Under the pieces are notes generated by a model. The model did not search any database, was not told where the DNA came from, and saw nothing but the letters and a program-made list of their open reading frames with translations. Both the position numbers and the translations under genes were made by a program. Below are positions 1 through 8,915 of a stretch of DNA of 25,602 nt, one piece after another. Each line of letters starts with the position of its first letter. Position 1 is the stretch's first letter. Where the stretch lies: positions 1-25,602 of the forward strand of contig CAJUJU010000059.1 of assembly GCA_910586835.1 (NCBI GenBank), in the 5' to 3' direction. Origin of the DNA: an uncultured Acetatifactor sp. (lineage in GTDB: Bacteria > Bacillota > Clostridia > Lachnospirales > Lachnospiraceae).

Positions 1-77
1 TCCCATAAATCAAGGTTTTAGTAACAAAAAATAGGGTAGGATTTGACACTACCTATCAGGACAGGGAGGAGAAAGAT

Positions 78-1031
78 ATGGAGGTCAATTTTCATTTGCC
101 GGGTCTTCGGCAGAATTTTCCGCTGAACATGCTGGTGCTGGGCCTGCTGGAGCAGAAGCCGGAATATTTCAGGGAGGGCATTCGGATCGCTTCGTTTTTC
201 GGCGAGTTTCCCATGTCTCTGTGGAACGGCGGCAGGCCTTCCAACTATGACCAGTGCGACGAAAACTTTGTGAGAGGCGTGATCAAGGCTGTCAATGACA
301 AGGGGATTCCCATCCGCTATACCTACACCAACATGCTGTTGAATCAGGAAGACCTGAAGGATCCCTGGTGTAATTTCTGCATGCAGGCCGCGGATAACGG
401 GACAAATGAGGTGATGGTCTTTTCGCCTCTTTTGGAGCAGTACATCCGGGAAAATTATCCGGGCTATAAGCTGAACAGTTCCACCTGCAAGGAGATCCGG
501 GAGATCGACCAGGTAAATGAGGAGCTTGATAAGCCCTATTATCTGGTGGTGCTGGACTATAATTTCAACAATCGGTTTGAGGAGCTTCAGAAGATTCGGG
601 ATAAGGGGCGGTGCGAGATTCTGGTAAATGCGGTATGCTCTCCCGATTGTCCCAGACGGGGAAAGCATTACGAGAATGTGGCGAAGAATCAGCGGATCAT
701 GCTGAAGAACCGGAAAATGCCGCCGGACAGGCAGATTCCCCTGGAAAGCTGGCACTGCGAGTACGGCGAGAACAACTGTATCTATACCATCCAGGAATAC
801 AATACTTATGTGGCGCCGGAGGATATCTGGGAGAAGTATGTGCCCATGGGCTTTCGCCACTTTAAGATCGAGGGCAGGACGGCAAATCTGTTCTCTTTGG
901 TGGAGACCTACTGTCACTTTCTGATCCGTCCGGAGTATCAGGGAGTTGCCAGGCTCCAGTTTCTGAATAATCTGGTGGCCAACAGGGTGCTCACCATAAA
1001 CCGTCCCAGGCCTGCCAAATGGCCCAAGTAG
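78..1031 (+). CDS. U32/UbiU-UbiV-like four-cysteine TIM-barrel-type protein (paralogue 1)
   Basis: The product has 317 residues, no signal peptide and no membrane segment, so it is probably cytoplasmic. The layout resembles the peptidase U32 superfamily: a beta-strand/WNGGR segment near residues 45-53, a GIPIRYTYTN strand at 76-85, and an FKIEGR motif at 262-267 much like the LKIEGR motif of U32 proteins. Four cysteines, C187 and C191 (VCSPDC) plus C227 and C234, are placed as expected for a 4Fe-4S cluster, as in UbiU/UbiV. The classical U32 protease signature is not visible, so proteolysis should not be assumed. The ATG at 78 has a GGAGGAG ribosome site a few bases upstream. The next gene, 19 bases downstream, is a paralogue with all four cysteines conserved. 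The substrate is unknown and the family placement is by motif only. Confidence 0.6.
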   Translation: MEVNFHLPGLRQNFPLNMLVLGLLEQKPEYFREGIRIASFFGEFPMSLWNGGRPSNYDQCDENFVRGVIKAVNDKGIPIRYTYTNMLLNQEDLKDPWCNFCMQAADNGTNEVMVFSPLLEQYIRENYPGYKLNSSTCKEIREIDQVNEELDKPYYLVVLDYNFNNRFEELQKIRDKGRCEILVNAVCSPDCPRRGKHYENVAKNQRIMLKNRKMPPDRQIPLESWHCEYGENNCIYTIQEYNTYVAPEDIWEKYVPMGFRHFKIEGRTANLFSLVETYCHFLIRPEYQGVARLQFLNNLVANRVLTINRPRPAKWPK

Positions 1032-1050
1032 GAGAAGGAGGAAACGTTTC

Positions 1051-1965
1051 ATGGCGGCAAGAGAAATCTACTGGCATCTGCCCGGATTCTGCTATTTCCG
1101 TCTGCTGAACCAGGTGGTGATAAATTTGATGAAGGATTATCCGGATGCCTTCCGGGAAGGGTATCGGATCGGCTCGGTTTACGGCGCCTTTCCGGGAGCA
1201 ATCTGGAACGGAGGCCGTGTGGTATTCGGCATCACGGGAAAGTCGGAGATAGAGTCCGTCCTGCAGATTTATAACAAGCGGGGAATTCCGGTGCGGTTTA
1301 CCTGGACCAATTCTCTGCTGGAGGAAAAACATCTGCAGGACACCTACTGTAATCTGATCATGCGGCTGGCGGACAACGGACTGAACCAGGTGCTTGTGAA
1401 CACACCTGTCTTGGAAGAGTATATACGCAGGGAATATCCCCGTTTTCCGGTGATATCGTCTACCACAAAGCGAATTACCGAATGGGGGGGGCTTTTGGGG
1501 GAACTGGAAAAGGACTATTTTCTGGTGGTGCTGGATTATGACCTGAACCATGACGAGGCGGTTTTGAAGGCGGCTGAACCTTATGCGGGCCGGGTGGAGA
1601 TTCTGGTGAACGAGGTATGCTATCCCGGGTGTGTAAAAAGGGCCGAGCACTATACACAGCAGTCCCGGCTGCAGTTGGAGTTCGATGTGAACACGGGCTT
1701 TCCCTGTCCCCATAAAACCGGGGAGAGAACCTTTGAGGACTGTAAAAGGCGTCCATCCTTTGTCTCTAACCGGGAGGTTTCGGAGCTTGCGGAGAGGGGC
1801 TTTGTCAATTTCAAGATTGTTGGGCGGGGAATGCCGCAGAGTTTTGTGGAGGAATCTTATCTGTATTATCTGGTGAAAGAGGAGCAGCAGGATTTTATCC
1901 GCGGAAAGATCGACGGTCTGATGCAGCAGTTTCGCAGCGCCATGTCGGTGCAGAGAAGACGCTGA
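1051..1965 (+). CDS. U32/UbiU-UbiV-like four-cysteine TIM-barrel-type protein (paralogue 2)
   Basis: The product has 304 residues, is soluble, and is a diverged tandem paralogue of the preceding gene. Shared landmarks in the same order are HLPG near the N-terminus, the WNGGR segment (52-56), GIPVRFTWTN (78-87), LVVLDYDLN (158-166), EILVNEVCYPGC (183-194) and FKIVGRG (254-260). The cysteines C190, C194, C219 and C231 match the four of the first copy, which supports a bound metal or Fe-S centre. Here the FKIEGR motif reads FKIVGR, so the two copies may differ in function, for example as a heterodimer like UbiU-UbiV. The ribosome site GAAGGAGG lies 5' of the ATG. The gene sits between its paralogue and the export genes on the same strand. 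The reaction is unknown. Confidence 0.58.
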   Translation: MAAREIYWHLPGFCYFRLLNQVVINLMKDYPDAFREGYRIGSVYGAFPGAIWNGGRVVFGITGKSEIESVLQIYNKRGIPVRFTWTNSLLEEKHLQDTYCNLIMRLADNGLNQVLVNTPVLEEYIRREYPRFPVISSTTKRITEWGGLLGELEKDYFLVVLDYDLNHDEAVLKAAEPYAGRVEILVNEVCYPGCVKRAEHYTQQSRLQLEFDVNTGFPCPHKTGERTFEDCKRRPSFVSNREVSELAERGFVNFKIVGRGMPQSFVEESYLYYLVKEEQQDFIRGKIDGLMQQFRSAMSVQRRR

Positions 1966-1985
1966 GGATGCGGGGGCATCGGTTT

Positions 1986-2012
1986 GGAGTCAGGCTCCGT
2001 ATGTCGCCTGAC
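1986..2012 (+). other. Intercistronic stem-loop with a competing alternative stem
   Basis: GTCAGGC (1989-1995) pairs perfectly with GCCTGAC (2006-2012) around a 10-base loop. A shorter GGAG/CTCC stem (1986-1989 with 1995-1998) would exclude it. No T-tract follows, so this is not an intrinsic terminator. It lies between the second U32-like gene and the adaptor gene and could influence mRNA processing or relative expression. That role is inference. Confidence 0.3.
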
Positions 2013-2039
2013 GGACAGGGGCTGCGCAAGGAGTATGAA

Positions 2040-3152
2040 ATGAGAAGGAACTTAGCAGAGAGAGGAATGCGGCTTGCAGGTATCTGTATGATGCTGCCGC
2101 TTCTTTTGAGCGGATGCGGACAAGACGCACCGCAGCAGGAAGATATGGTCATTGTGGAGCAGGAGGACGAGGGACTGTCCTACAATATGGGCACGGTGGT
2201 CAGAGGTGATGTGGTAAAAACGGAAAGGCTCAGATGCACATACCGCCAGATGAGCGAGCAGGCGGTGAGTTTTCCCATGAGCGGAAGGCTGGTGGACCGG
2301 GTCTATGTGAAGGAAGGCGACACCGTAAAGAAGGGACAGCTGCTGGCGGAGCTTTCCAGTGAAGAGCTGGAGCGAAAGATCAAGGAGCTGGAATACCGGA
2401 TTGCCAGAAACGAACTGCTTTTAGGCTATACGGATATAGACGAAGCCCAGGAGATTTCAGGTATGTGGGTGAACTATCTCTACTACAGCGGTATGACGGA
2501 AGGGGACAAGAAGAATCTTGACAGCAGGATTGAGAGCACCCAGCGCAGCTACCGTTATCAGCGGGAGGATTATGGCGATGCCCTGGAGACGGATCGGAAG
2601 GAACTGGAAAAGCTGCAGGGGGAACTGAAGTCCAGCCGGGTCTATGCGGTGACGGACGGGGTGGTATACAAGCTGAAGGAGAGGCTGGAAGGGGCCACGT
2701 CCCAGAAGGATGAGGTGGTCATGACCATAGTGGATACCTCGGAATGTCTGTTTGAGACGGAGGCTCCCGAGGCTGCCGGATATTTCCGGGAGGGGGAGAC
2801 GGTATCCATGAACATTTCCTACAGCTCTGCGGCGGGGCAGTATGAGCTTCTGCCCTGGCACATGGAGGAATGGGGAGATACACAGCTCTTTCTGGTGGAG
2901 AGCGGGCCGGAGAACGCCGGGATAGAGGTGGGCACTGCGGGGACCATACAGGTGGTGGCGGACAGACGGGAAAATGTGCTCTGCATACCCCTGAGCGCCA
3001 TCCACAATGCGGATGACGGAAGCTATGTATATGTTCTGAATGAAGATAACATGCGTGAGGTGAAATGGGTGGAGACAGGTCTTGCGGGGGACGATACGGT
3101 TGAGATTCTGAGCGGTCTCACGGAAGGGGAGAGGGTGATTCGGAAATGGTGA
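2040..3152 (+). CDS. HlyD/MacA-type lipoprotein adaptor subunit of an ABC exporter
   Basis: The chosen start at 2040 gives 370 residues and puts the lipoprotein signal at the N-terminus: positive residues, a hydrophobic stretch (11-23) and lipobox LSGC with lipidated C26. AAGGAG lies 6 bases before this ATG; an in-frame ATG at 1968 would bury the signal peptide. Family features are a biotinyl-lipoyl-like half motif (about 75-105, VYVKEGDTVKKGQLLAEL), an alpha-helical hairpin (about 106-198), the returning half motif (VYAVTDGVVYKL, 201-212), and a beta-barrel/membrane-proximal part ending with the typical IPLSAI and LSGLTEGERV stretches. In Gram-positive cells such proteins join an FtsX-like permease on the outer face of the membrane. 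The gene overlaps the next one by 7 bases, so they are translationally coupled. The exported substrate is unknown. Confidence 0.85.
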   Translation: MRRNLAERGMRLAGICMMLPLLLSGCGQDAPQQEDMVIVEQEDEGLSYNMGTVVRGDVVKTERLRCTYRQMSEQAVSFPMSGRLVDRVYVKEGDTVKKGQLLAELSSEELERKIKELEYRIARNELLLGYTDIDEAQEISGMWVNYLYYSGMTEGDKKNLDSRIESTQRSYRYQREDYGDALETDRKELEKLQGELKSSRVYAVTDGVVYKLKERLEGATSQKDEVVMTIVDTSECLFETEAPEAAGYFREGETVSMNISYSSAAGQYELLPWHMEEWGDTQLFLVESGPENAGIEVGTAGTIQVVADRRENVLCIPLSAIHNADDGSYVYVLNEDNMREVKWVETGLAGDDTVEILSGLTEGERVIRKW

Positions 3153-5365
3153 CAGGAAAGCTGAGAAGGCTTTTTCCGGTATTGCTCTGCACCGCTGTGC
3201 TGTTGGGGGGCTGCGGGCAGGAGACACCGGAACCGGCCATGGCGCAGATCGAGCTGCTGGAGCCTGTGGGCGTGGGCATGAGCTATGTGGAGGCGGAGAG
3301 AAGAAACCTCTATGAGGCGGAGGTCTATTCCGGAATTGTATGTCCCTTTGTGGAGGAGTATGAGATGGAAAAATCATTCTCCTTCGGCGGGTTTGACGCC
3401 TGGCCCGGCGAGGCGGTGCGGAAGGGAAGCGCCCTGCTGCACGCCGATACGGAACAGATAGACGAAAAGATCAGGGAGATGGAAAAAAGCATCGCCGCCA
3501 TGGAGGAGGAATACCTGGAATACGCTGCGGAGACCCGGGAGGCGATGATTGAGCCCAAGGGAGAGCGGGACAGGTGCAAAAGCATCCTGGATAACCTGGA
3601 GCGGGATAAGCCGGAGCAGTATCTTCCCGCAGGTGAGCCGGGAGCGGGACAGGAGGACAGTACGCCGGGCGAAGGACAGGAGGATGGTGCGCCGGGGGAT
3701 GGGGAGTCTTCCGAACCCCGGGAGAACCCGGCCTACACGGCCTGGGCACAGGATTATAAACGATTTGACGGCCAGTACCGGAATCTTGCGTTGTCTGTGG
3801 ATATCCTGGAGGAGAAGCTGAAACAGAGGACGGAGCTGTATGAGCTGGATCACGCCTGGATGCTGACACAGCTGGAGCAGCTGGAGAAAGAGAGGAGCCG
3901 GTCCGTGCTGACGGCTGGAATGAACGGTTATGTGGCTTCTTTGGGGGAAAACATGTACGGCCAGGCCAACGGCAAGGAACCGCTGGTGGCGGTTGCGGAC
4001 ACGGATCGTCTGGAGCTGCGCTGTGACTATATCAACAAGGCTGCGGTCAGCAAGGCGGAGGAGGTGTATGCCGTCGTGAACGGAAAGCGGTATGAATTGG
4101 AGTATCATGCGCTGGAGTCCGACGAGTATAACCGGCTGAAGGAGCAAAACGACAAGGTGTACTCTACCTTTACGTTTCTGGGAGACACGGAGTCTGTCTC
4201 CATGGGCAGCTATGCCGTCATCATAGTGGTAAAGCAGTCCGCCAGGGATGTGGTGGCAGTGCCCAGGGACGCGGTGCGCAAGGACGACAGCGGCAGCTAT
4301 GTCTATGTGGTGAAGGATGGGGAGAGTGTGTATACGCCCGTGAGAACGGGGATGCGGGACGGTCTTTACATGGAGATCCTCTCCGGAGTGGAAGCGGGAG
4401 ATAAGGTACTTTCCGAACAGTCGCTGACAGCCGGGGAAAGCCGGGTGAAGCTGGAGACCGGAAAGACAGGCAGCCAGTTTAACGGCGAGGGTTTATGCGT
4501 CTACCCGGACAGAGAGGCTGTCACAAATCCTGTGAAATATGGCACCTGCTATTATGTGGAGCGCCAGGTTTCCCTTTATCAGCAGGTAAAAAAGGGCGAT
4601 GTTCTGGCTACCATCCGGGTGGTGGCGGATCAGACGGAGCTGGAGAGAAATGAGCGGAAGCTTACGCGGGAACAGGAACGGCTGGCCGATCTGAAGAAGC
4701 TTGGGGAAGAGGAGAATAAAAAGGCCATCGCTGCGAAGGAAGAGGTCATCCGGGAGTTGGAGGAGCTGATCGCGGAGATGAAAGCGGACTTTGCAACCAG
4801 TCAGATCCGGTCGCCCATGGACGGCGTGATCACCTATGTGAATGAGTTTGAGAAGGAGCAGCTGCTGCCGGGGGAAAGCGTGCTGTTTTACGTTGCCAAC
4901 GATGAGTTGAGTTATATTGTGGTGGAGGACAAAAACGGACAGCTTACCTACGGAAACAGAGTGTCTGTTTTCTACACCGGAGCCAACAACGAGAAACAGG
5001 AGGCCTTCGGCACGGTGGTGACGCTGAATCATATGGCGCTGAGCAAGGCGCTGCTGACGGATCCGGAGGAGGCTCTGATTCTGGTGGATCCGGAGTATGT
5101 GGGAGATATCGCAGGCACTACCGTGGACGAGGACGGCTGGTGGCATAATTACTGGTATAAGGTCAGCGTTCCCATCAGAACCATGGAGAATGTGCTGCTT
5201 GTGCCCAGAAAAGCGGTGACAGAGGTTTCGGGCAGCACCTATGTGAAGGTGTGGACACAGGACGGCGGCGTGAGATATGTGAGCTTTATCGCCGGGGGAT
5301 CCGACGGCGCGAATTACTGGGTGGCAGAGGGGCTGACGGAAGGAATGGAAATATGTTTAGAATAA
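3146..5365 (+). CDS. Lipoprotein with two tandem HlyD-type adaptor modules
   Basis: The product has 739 residues, about twice the usual adaptor length. A lipoprotein signal ends in LGGC with C23. Module 1 (about 45-432) has a lipoyl-like half at 78-100, a coiled-coil hairpin at 102-250 interrupted by an acidic Gly/Pro/Glu-rich insert at about 162-194, the return strand GYVASLGE (261-268), and a membrane-proximal part with VAVPRDAV (370-377) and LSGVEAGDKVL. Module 2 (about 445-738) repeats the plan: VKKGDVLATI (481-490), a charged coiled coil (495-550), IRSPMDGVITYV (554-565), LLVPRKAV (684-691) and EGLTEGMEI. The repeated order of elements argues for an internal duplication or fusion rather than chance. 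It overlaps the previous gene by 7 bases and the permease by 13. It probably partners the permease downstream; whether it replaces or joins the single adaptor is not evident. Confidence 0.8.
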   Translation: MVTGKLRRLFPVLLCTAVLLGGCGQETPEPAMAQIELLEPVGVGMSYVEAERRNLYEAEVYSGIVCPFVEEYEMEKSFSFGGFDAWPGEAVRKGSALLHADTEQIDEKIREMEKSIAAMEEEYLEYAAETREAMIEPKGERDRCKSILDNLERDKPEQYLPAGEPGAGQEDSTPGEGQEDGAPGDGESSEPRENPAYTAWAQDYKRFDGQYRNLALSVDILEEKLKQRTELYELDHAWMLTQLEQLEKERSRSVLTAGMNGYVASLGENMYGQANGKEPLVAVADTDRLELRCDYINKAAVSKAEEVYAVVNGKRYELEYHALESDEYNRLKEQNDKVYSTFTFLGDTESVSMGSYAVIIVVKQSARDVVAVPRDAVRKDDSGSYVYVVKDGESVYTPVRTGMRDGLYMEILSGVEAGDKVLSEQSLTAGESRVKLETGKTGSQFNGEGLCVYPDREAVTNPVKYGTCYYVERQVSLYQQVKKGDVLATIRVVADQTELERNERKLTREQERLADLKKLGEEENKKAIAAKEEVIRELEELIAEMKADFATSQIRSPMDGVITYVNEFEKEQLLPGESVLFYVANDELSYIVVEDKNGQLTYGNRVSVFYTGANNEKQEAFGTVVTLNHMALSKALLTDPEEALILVDPEYVGDIAGTTVDEDGWWHNYWYKVSVPIRTMENVLLVPRKAVTEVSGSTYVKVWTQDGGVRYVSFIAGGSDGANYWVAEGLTEGMEICLE

Positions 5366-8154
5366 TGCTGCAAAAATTATGGCATAAAAGATGGATGAAT
5401 CTTTGCCTGCTTCTGGGAAGCATATTGCTCATTGCCACGGTGGTCAGTTTTCCCCTGTATCAGTCCGCTGCCTGTGAGAGAATGCTGCAGGATGAGTTCC
5501 GCAGCGATATGGCAAAACAGGGCAGATGGCCTGCCATGCTTTCCATGATTACCGTCTCCAAAAAGGACAGACAGGGCACGGCTATCCGGAGGATGGAAGA
5601 GCTGATGGCGGGCCTGGAGGGACAGTTGGGCATCGCGGTGAAGGAGACGCTGTACTATTATCTGCTGAATGCCCAGGAGGTTCACTCCGCCATGAACCGG
5701 ACGGATATGGGGGATCAGTCCCTGCGTCTGGGAACCCTTTCCGGCCTGCCGGACCATGCCGAGATGCTCAGCGGGGAAATGTTTTCCGAGAAAGGGCTGA
5801 CGGAGGACGGAAGCATAGAGGTAGTGGTGAGCCAGGCGGGAATGGTAAAGCTGGATCTGCTGGTGGGCGAGACCATTCTGTTTGACAATCTGAAAGATGC
5901 GGAGGGCAAACCGTTAAAGCTGTTCATCAAGGGGGTGTTTGCGGAAGGCTCCGGCGATGACTTTTACTGGCAGGTGGACCCGGACGAGATGGAAAATGTC
6001 TGCCTGATGCAGACGGATCTGTTTCGCCGGATGTTTACGGGAGAAAATGCGGCCAGATACACCATCACCTGCAGATATCTTCCTCTGTTTGACTATGAAA
6101 GTATCCGGTCGGATCAAGTTGCATCCCTGGCGGAGGCCACCCGCTTTCTGACGGAGGAGAGCGATTTCCGCAGTACCATGGACAGGCCGGCTTATCAGGA
6201 TATCCTGGAAAACTATCTGAGCAAGCAGGGCAGAATTCAGGCTACGCTGCTGATTCTGCAGGTGCCGGTGCTGATTATGCTGGGGGCGTTTCTCTTCATG
6301 ATCTCCGGCCAGATGTATGAGATGGAGCGGAACGAGATCTCCGTCATCAAGAGCCGGGGAAGCTCCGGCGGGCAGATTTTCCGTCTGTATCTCTACCAGA
6401 GCACCTTTTTAACCCTGACGGGGAGTGCGCTGGGCATTCCCCTGGGCGCCGTGTTCAGCCGGGTGCTGGGCTCGGCCCGGAGTTTTCTGGAGTTTGAGGA
6501 CAGCGGTTCCCTGCAGATTGTCTTTACCGCCAGGACCTGGGGATATGCGGCCGGAGCCATGGCTGCCTCACTGTGCATTATGGCGCTGCCCGCCATCAGG
6601 CACAGCCGGGTTACCATTGTGAAGCTGAAGCAGCAGAAGGCGCTGAAGAAAAAGAGCTGGTGGGAAAAGATCTTTTTGGATGTGATCCTGCTGGCGCTGT
6701 CACTCTACGGCTATTACAGCTACCACAAAAATCAGGAGCTGCTGGCTCAAAGCGTGCTTATGGGAGAACCGCTGGATCCGCTGCTCTATATCAGCTCATC
6801 CCTGTTTATCGTGGGAGCGGGGCTTTTGTTCCTGAGGCTGCAACCGCTCATTGTGCAGCTGATTTATCTGGCGGGGAAGCGGTTCTGGCGGCCGGCCAGC
6901 TATGCCTCTTTTCTGGAGAACCGAAAGAACGGCAGGAAGCAGCAGTTTATCATGCTGTTTTTGATCATGACCATCTCTCTGGGAATGTATCACGCCACGG
7001 TGGCCAGGTCGATTCTGCAGAATGCCAGGGAGAACGCGGAATATCTGGACGGTGCGGATATTGTGATCCGGGAGGTCTGGCCGGAGCTTCAGGACGAAAA
7101 CGGAGCCGGCACGGGAAACTATCTGGAGCCGGATGTGACAAAGTACATAGAGCTGGACTGGGCGGAGAGCTATACCCGGGTACTGTATGACGAGCACGGC
7201 TATATCGGAGAAAGCAAGTCCTCAAGGCAGGAGGTCACGGTGATGGGGATCCACACCAAGGATTTCGGAGAGATCACCTGGCTGCCTGTGGGACTGACCG
7301 AAAAGCATTATTACGAGTACTTGAACGAGCTTGCGGTGGAAAAGGACGGCCTGCTGGTCTCGGAGGCATTTCGGTCCAGGCTGGGGATGAAGGTGGGGGA
7401 TACGCTTACCTGTTATAACAGCCAGGGTCTGAGCACCACGGGAAAAATCGTGGATTTCTTTGAGTACTGGCCGGGATATACGCCCACCGCCACCGTGGTG
7501 AATCCGGACGGCACTGTTTCCGTGGGAGATAACTATCTGGTGGTGACGCACTACGACCGGCTGCGGCAGCTTTGGGGTGTGGCGCCATATGAAATCTGGC
7601 TCCAGCTGAAGGAGGGGTACGACTCTCAGGATGTGATTGCCTGGATTCAGGACAATGATGTTCATGTGAGAAAGTTCACGGACAAGGCGGCTGACGTACA
7701 AAACGCAGTGGAGGATCCGCTGCTCCAGGGCACCAACGGCGTGCTGACCATGGGCTTTATCGTGACGATCCTGCTGTGCGGGGTGGGATATCTGATCTAC
7801 TGGATTATGTCAATCCGCTCCAGGGAGATGATATTCGGTGTGCTTCGGGCCTGCGGTATGCACAAGGGAGAGCTGTTCCATATGCTGATGAACGAGCAGA
7901 TTTTCTCGGGCCTCTTTTCCGTGTTTGCGGGCATTGGGATCGGAAAGCTTGCCTCCGTCATGTTTGTGCCCATTCTGCAGCAGGCATATGCGGCGTCCAA
8001 CCAGGTGCTGCCCATGAAGCTGGTAGTCAATGCTTCCGATATGATGCGGCTTTACGGCGTGATTGCCGGGGTGATGATCGTCTGTCTGCTGGTACTGATC
8101 CTGCTTTTGCTGAAGATGAACGTGGCAAAGGCGCTGAAATTGGGTGAGGAATAA
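5353..8154 (+). CDS. Two-domain FtsX-like ABC exporter permease (MacB/LolE type)
   Basis: Starting at ATG 5353 the product has 933 residues (MFRIMLQKLWHKRW...), with GGAAGGAATGGAA just upstream; an in-frame ATG at 5251 lies deep inside the adaptor gene and would add 34 charged residues before the first membrane helix. A membrane helix at about 15-36 is followed by a large extracytoplasmic domain (about 37-295). Then come FtsX helices from about 296 with the cytoplasmic segment EMERNEISVIKSRGSSGGQI, more helices, a second extracytoplasmic domain, and a C-terminal FtsX block with SIRSREMIFGVLRACGMHKGE. The last helix ends close to the C-terminus. This fits a duplicated FtsX architecture with about ten helices. 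The stop overlaps the ATPase start by one base, so permease and ATPase should be made together. Confidence 0.85.
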   Translation: MFRIMLQKLWHKRWMNLCLLLGSILLIATVVSFPLYQSAACERMLQDEFRSDMAKQGRWPAMLSMITVSKKDRQGTAIRRMEELMAGLEGQLGIAVKETLYYYLLNAQEVHSAMNRTDMGDQSLRLGTLSGLPDHAEMLSGEMFSEKGLTEDGSIEVVVSQAGMVKLDLLVGETILFDNLKDAEGKPLKLFIKGVFAEGSGDDFYWQVDPDEMENVCLMQTDLFRRMFTGENAARYTITCRYLPLFDYESIRSDQVASLAEATRFLTEESDFRSTMDRPAYQDILENYLSKQGRIQATLLILQVPVLIMLGAFLFMISGQMYEMERNEISVIKSRGSSGGQIFRLYLYQSTFLTLTGSALGIPLGAVFSRVLGSARSFLEFEDSGSLQIVFTARTWGYAAGAMAASLCIMALPAIRHSRVTIVKLKQQKALKKKSWWEKIFLDVILLALSLYGYYSYHKNQELLAQSVLMGEPLDPLLYISSSLFIVGAGLLFLRLQPLIVQLIYLAGKRFWRPASYASFLENRKNGRKQQFIMLFLIMTISLGMYHATVARSILQNARENAEYLDGADIVIREVWPELQDENGAGTGNYLEPDVTKYIELDWAESYTRVLYDEHGYIGESKSSRQEVTVMGIHTKDFGEITWLPVGLTEKHYYEYLNELAVEKDGLLVSEAFRSRLGMKVGDTLTCYNSQGLSTTGKIVDFFEYWPGYTPTATVVNPDGTVSVGDNYLVVTHYDRLRQLWGVAPYEIWLQLKEGYDSQDVIAWIQDNDVHVRKFTDKAADVQNAVEDPLLQGTNGVLTMGFIVTILLCGVGYLIYWIMSIRSREMIFGVLRACGMHKGELFHMLMNEQIFSGLFSVFAGIGIGKLASVMFVPILQQAYAASNQVLPMKLVVNASDMMRLYGVIAGVMIVCLLVLILLLLKMNVAKALKLGEE

Positions 8155-8852
8155 TGGAAAATAAATTTGTGATCGAAGTGAGCGGGGTAAACCGGATCTT
8201 TTCCGTGCCAGGGGGAGAGTTTCAGGCGCTGAAGGACATCAATACAAAGGTGCCCTGCGGAAGTCTTGCCATTCTGCGGGGACGTTCCGGATCCGGTAAG
8301 ACCACTCTCATGAATATCATCGGCGCCCTGGACGATCCCACCTCGGGCTCGGTGAAGATAGACGGCACAGAGGTGGGAAAGCTTTCCGGCAGGGAGCGTG
8401 AGAACGTAAGGCGCAGGGAGATGGGATTCGTATTTCAGGCGGTGTCCCTGATCCCTACCATGAACGCCTTCCAGAATGTGGAGTTTTCCATGCGGCTGGC
8501 AGGGATCAAAGCCGGACGGGAGCGGGACAAACGGGTTGAGGAGTGTCTGAAGCTGGTGGGGCTGGGTAACCGTATGCAGCATATGCCGGCGGAAATGTCC
8601 GGCGGAGAGCAGCAGCGTGTGGCCATCGCCAGGGCGTTTGCCCACAGACCGAAGCTGATTTTGGCGGACGAACCCACGGCGGAGCTTGACAGTGCCATGG
8701 CGGCCCGTGTCACCAGGCTTTTCCATGAGATGACCAGAAAGGAACATGTCACCATTCTGATGACCACTCATGACGTGGGACTGATGGATGCCGGCGATAT
8801 GATCATCGAGCTGGAGAGCGGCCGGCAGGTTCTGCACGACCAGGAAGTGTGA
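8154..8852 (+). CDS. ABC exporter ATPase, MacB/LolD family
   Basis: The product has 232 residues, the normal size for a stand-alone LolD-type ATPase. Motifs are complete: Walker A GRSGSGKTT (43-51), Q-loop Q95 in FVFQ, ABC signature MSGGEQQ (148-154), Walker B LILADEP with E173, D-loop ELDS, and switch H206 in TTHD. It should power the FtsX-like permease encoded immediately upstream, with which its start codon shares one base. A second ATPase follows 63 bases later, so the working transporter may use a heterodimer of the two, or each may serve a different state. Nothing in this sequence suggests loss of activity. Regulation is presumably that of the whole + strand run, since no promoter is seen here. 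Confidence 0.92.
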   Translation: MENKFVIEVSGVNRIFSVPGGEFQALKDINTKVPCGSLAILRGRSGSGKTTLMNIIGALDDPTSGSVKIDGTEVGKLSGRERENVRRREMGFVFQAVSLIPTMNAFQNVEFSMRLAGIKAGRERDKRVEECLKLVGLGNRMQHMPAEMSGGEQQRVAIARAFAHRPKLILADEPTAELDSAMAARVTRLFHEMTRKEHVTILMTTHDVGLMDAGDMIIELESGRQVLHDQEV

Positions 8853-8915
8853 AGAGAATTTCTGAATGCCATTGGCGGTTTTGGCTCGCAGCGGGGCTGC
8901 GGCATGGAGGTTAAT

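Noticed and set aside
43..48. TTGACA as the -35 of a promoter for the first gene
   Set aside because: No -10-like hexamer occurs at a usable spacing; the expected position holds GAGGAG, which is the ribosome site.
78..1965. Calling the first two genes U32 proteases or collagenases
   Set aside because: The similarity is limited to fold-level motifs and cysteine spacing; the classical U32 signature is missing.
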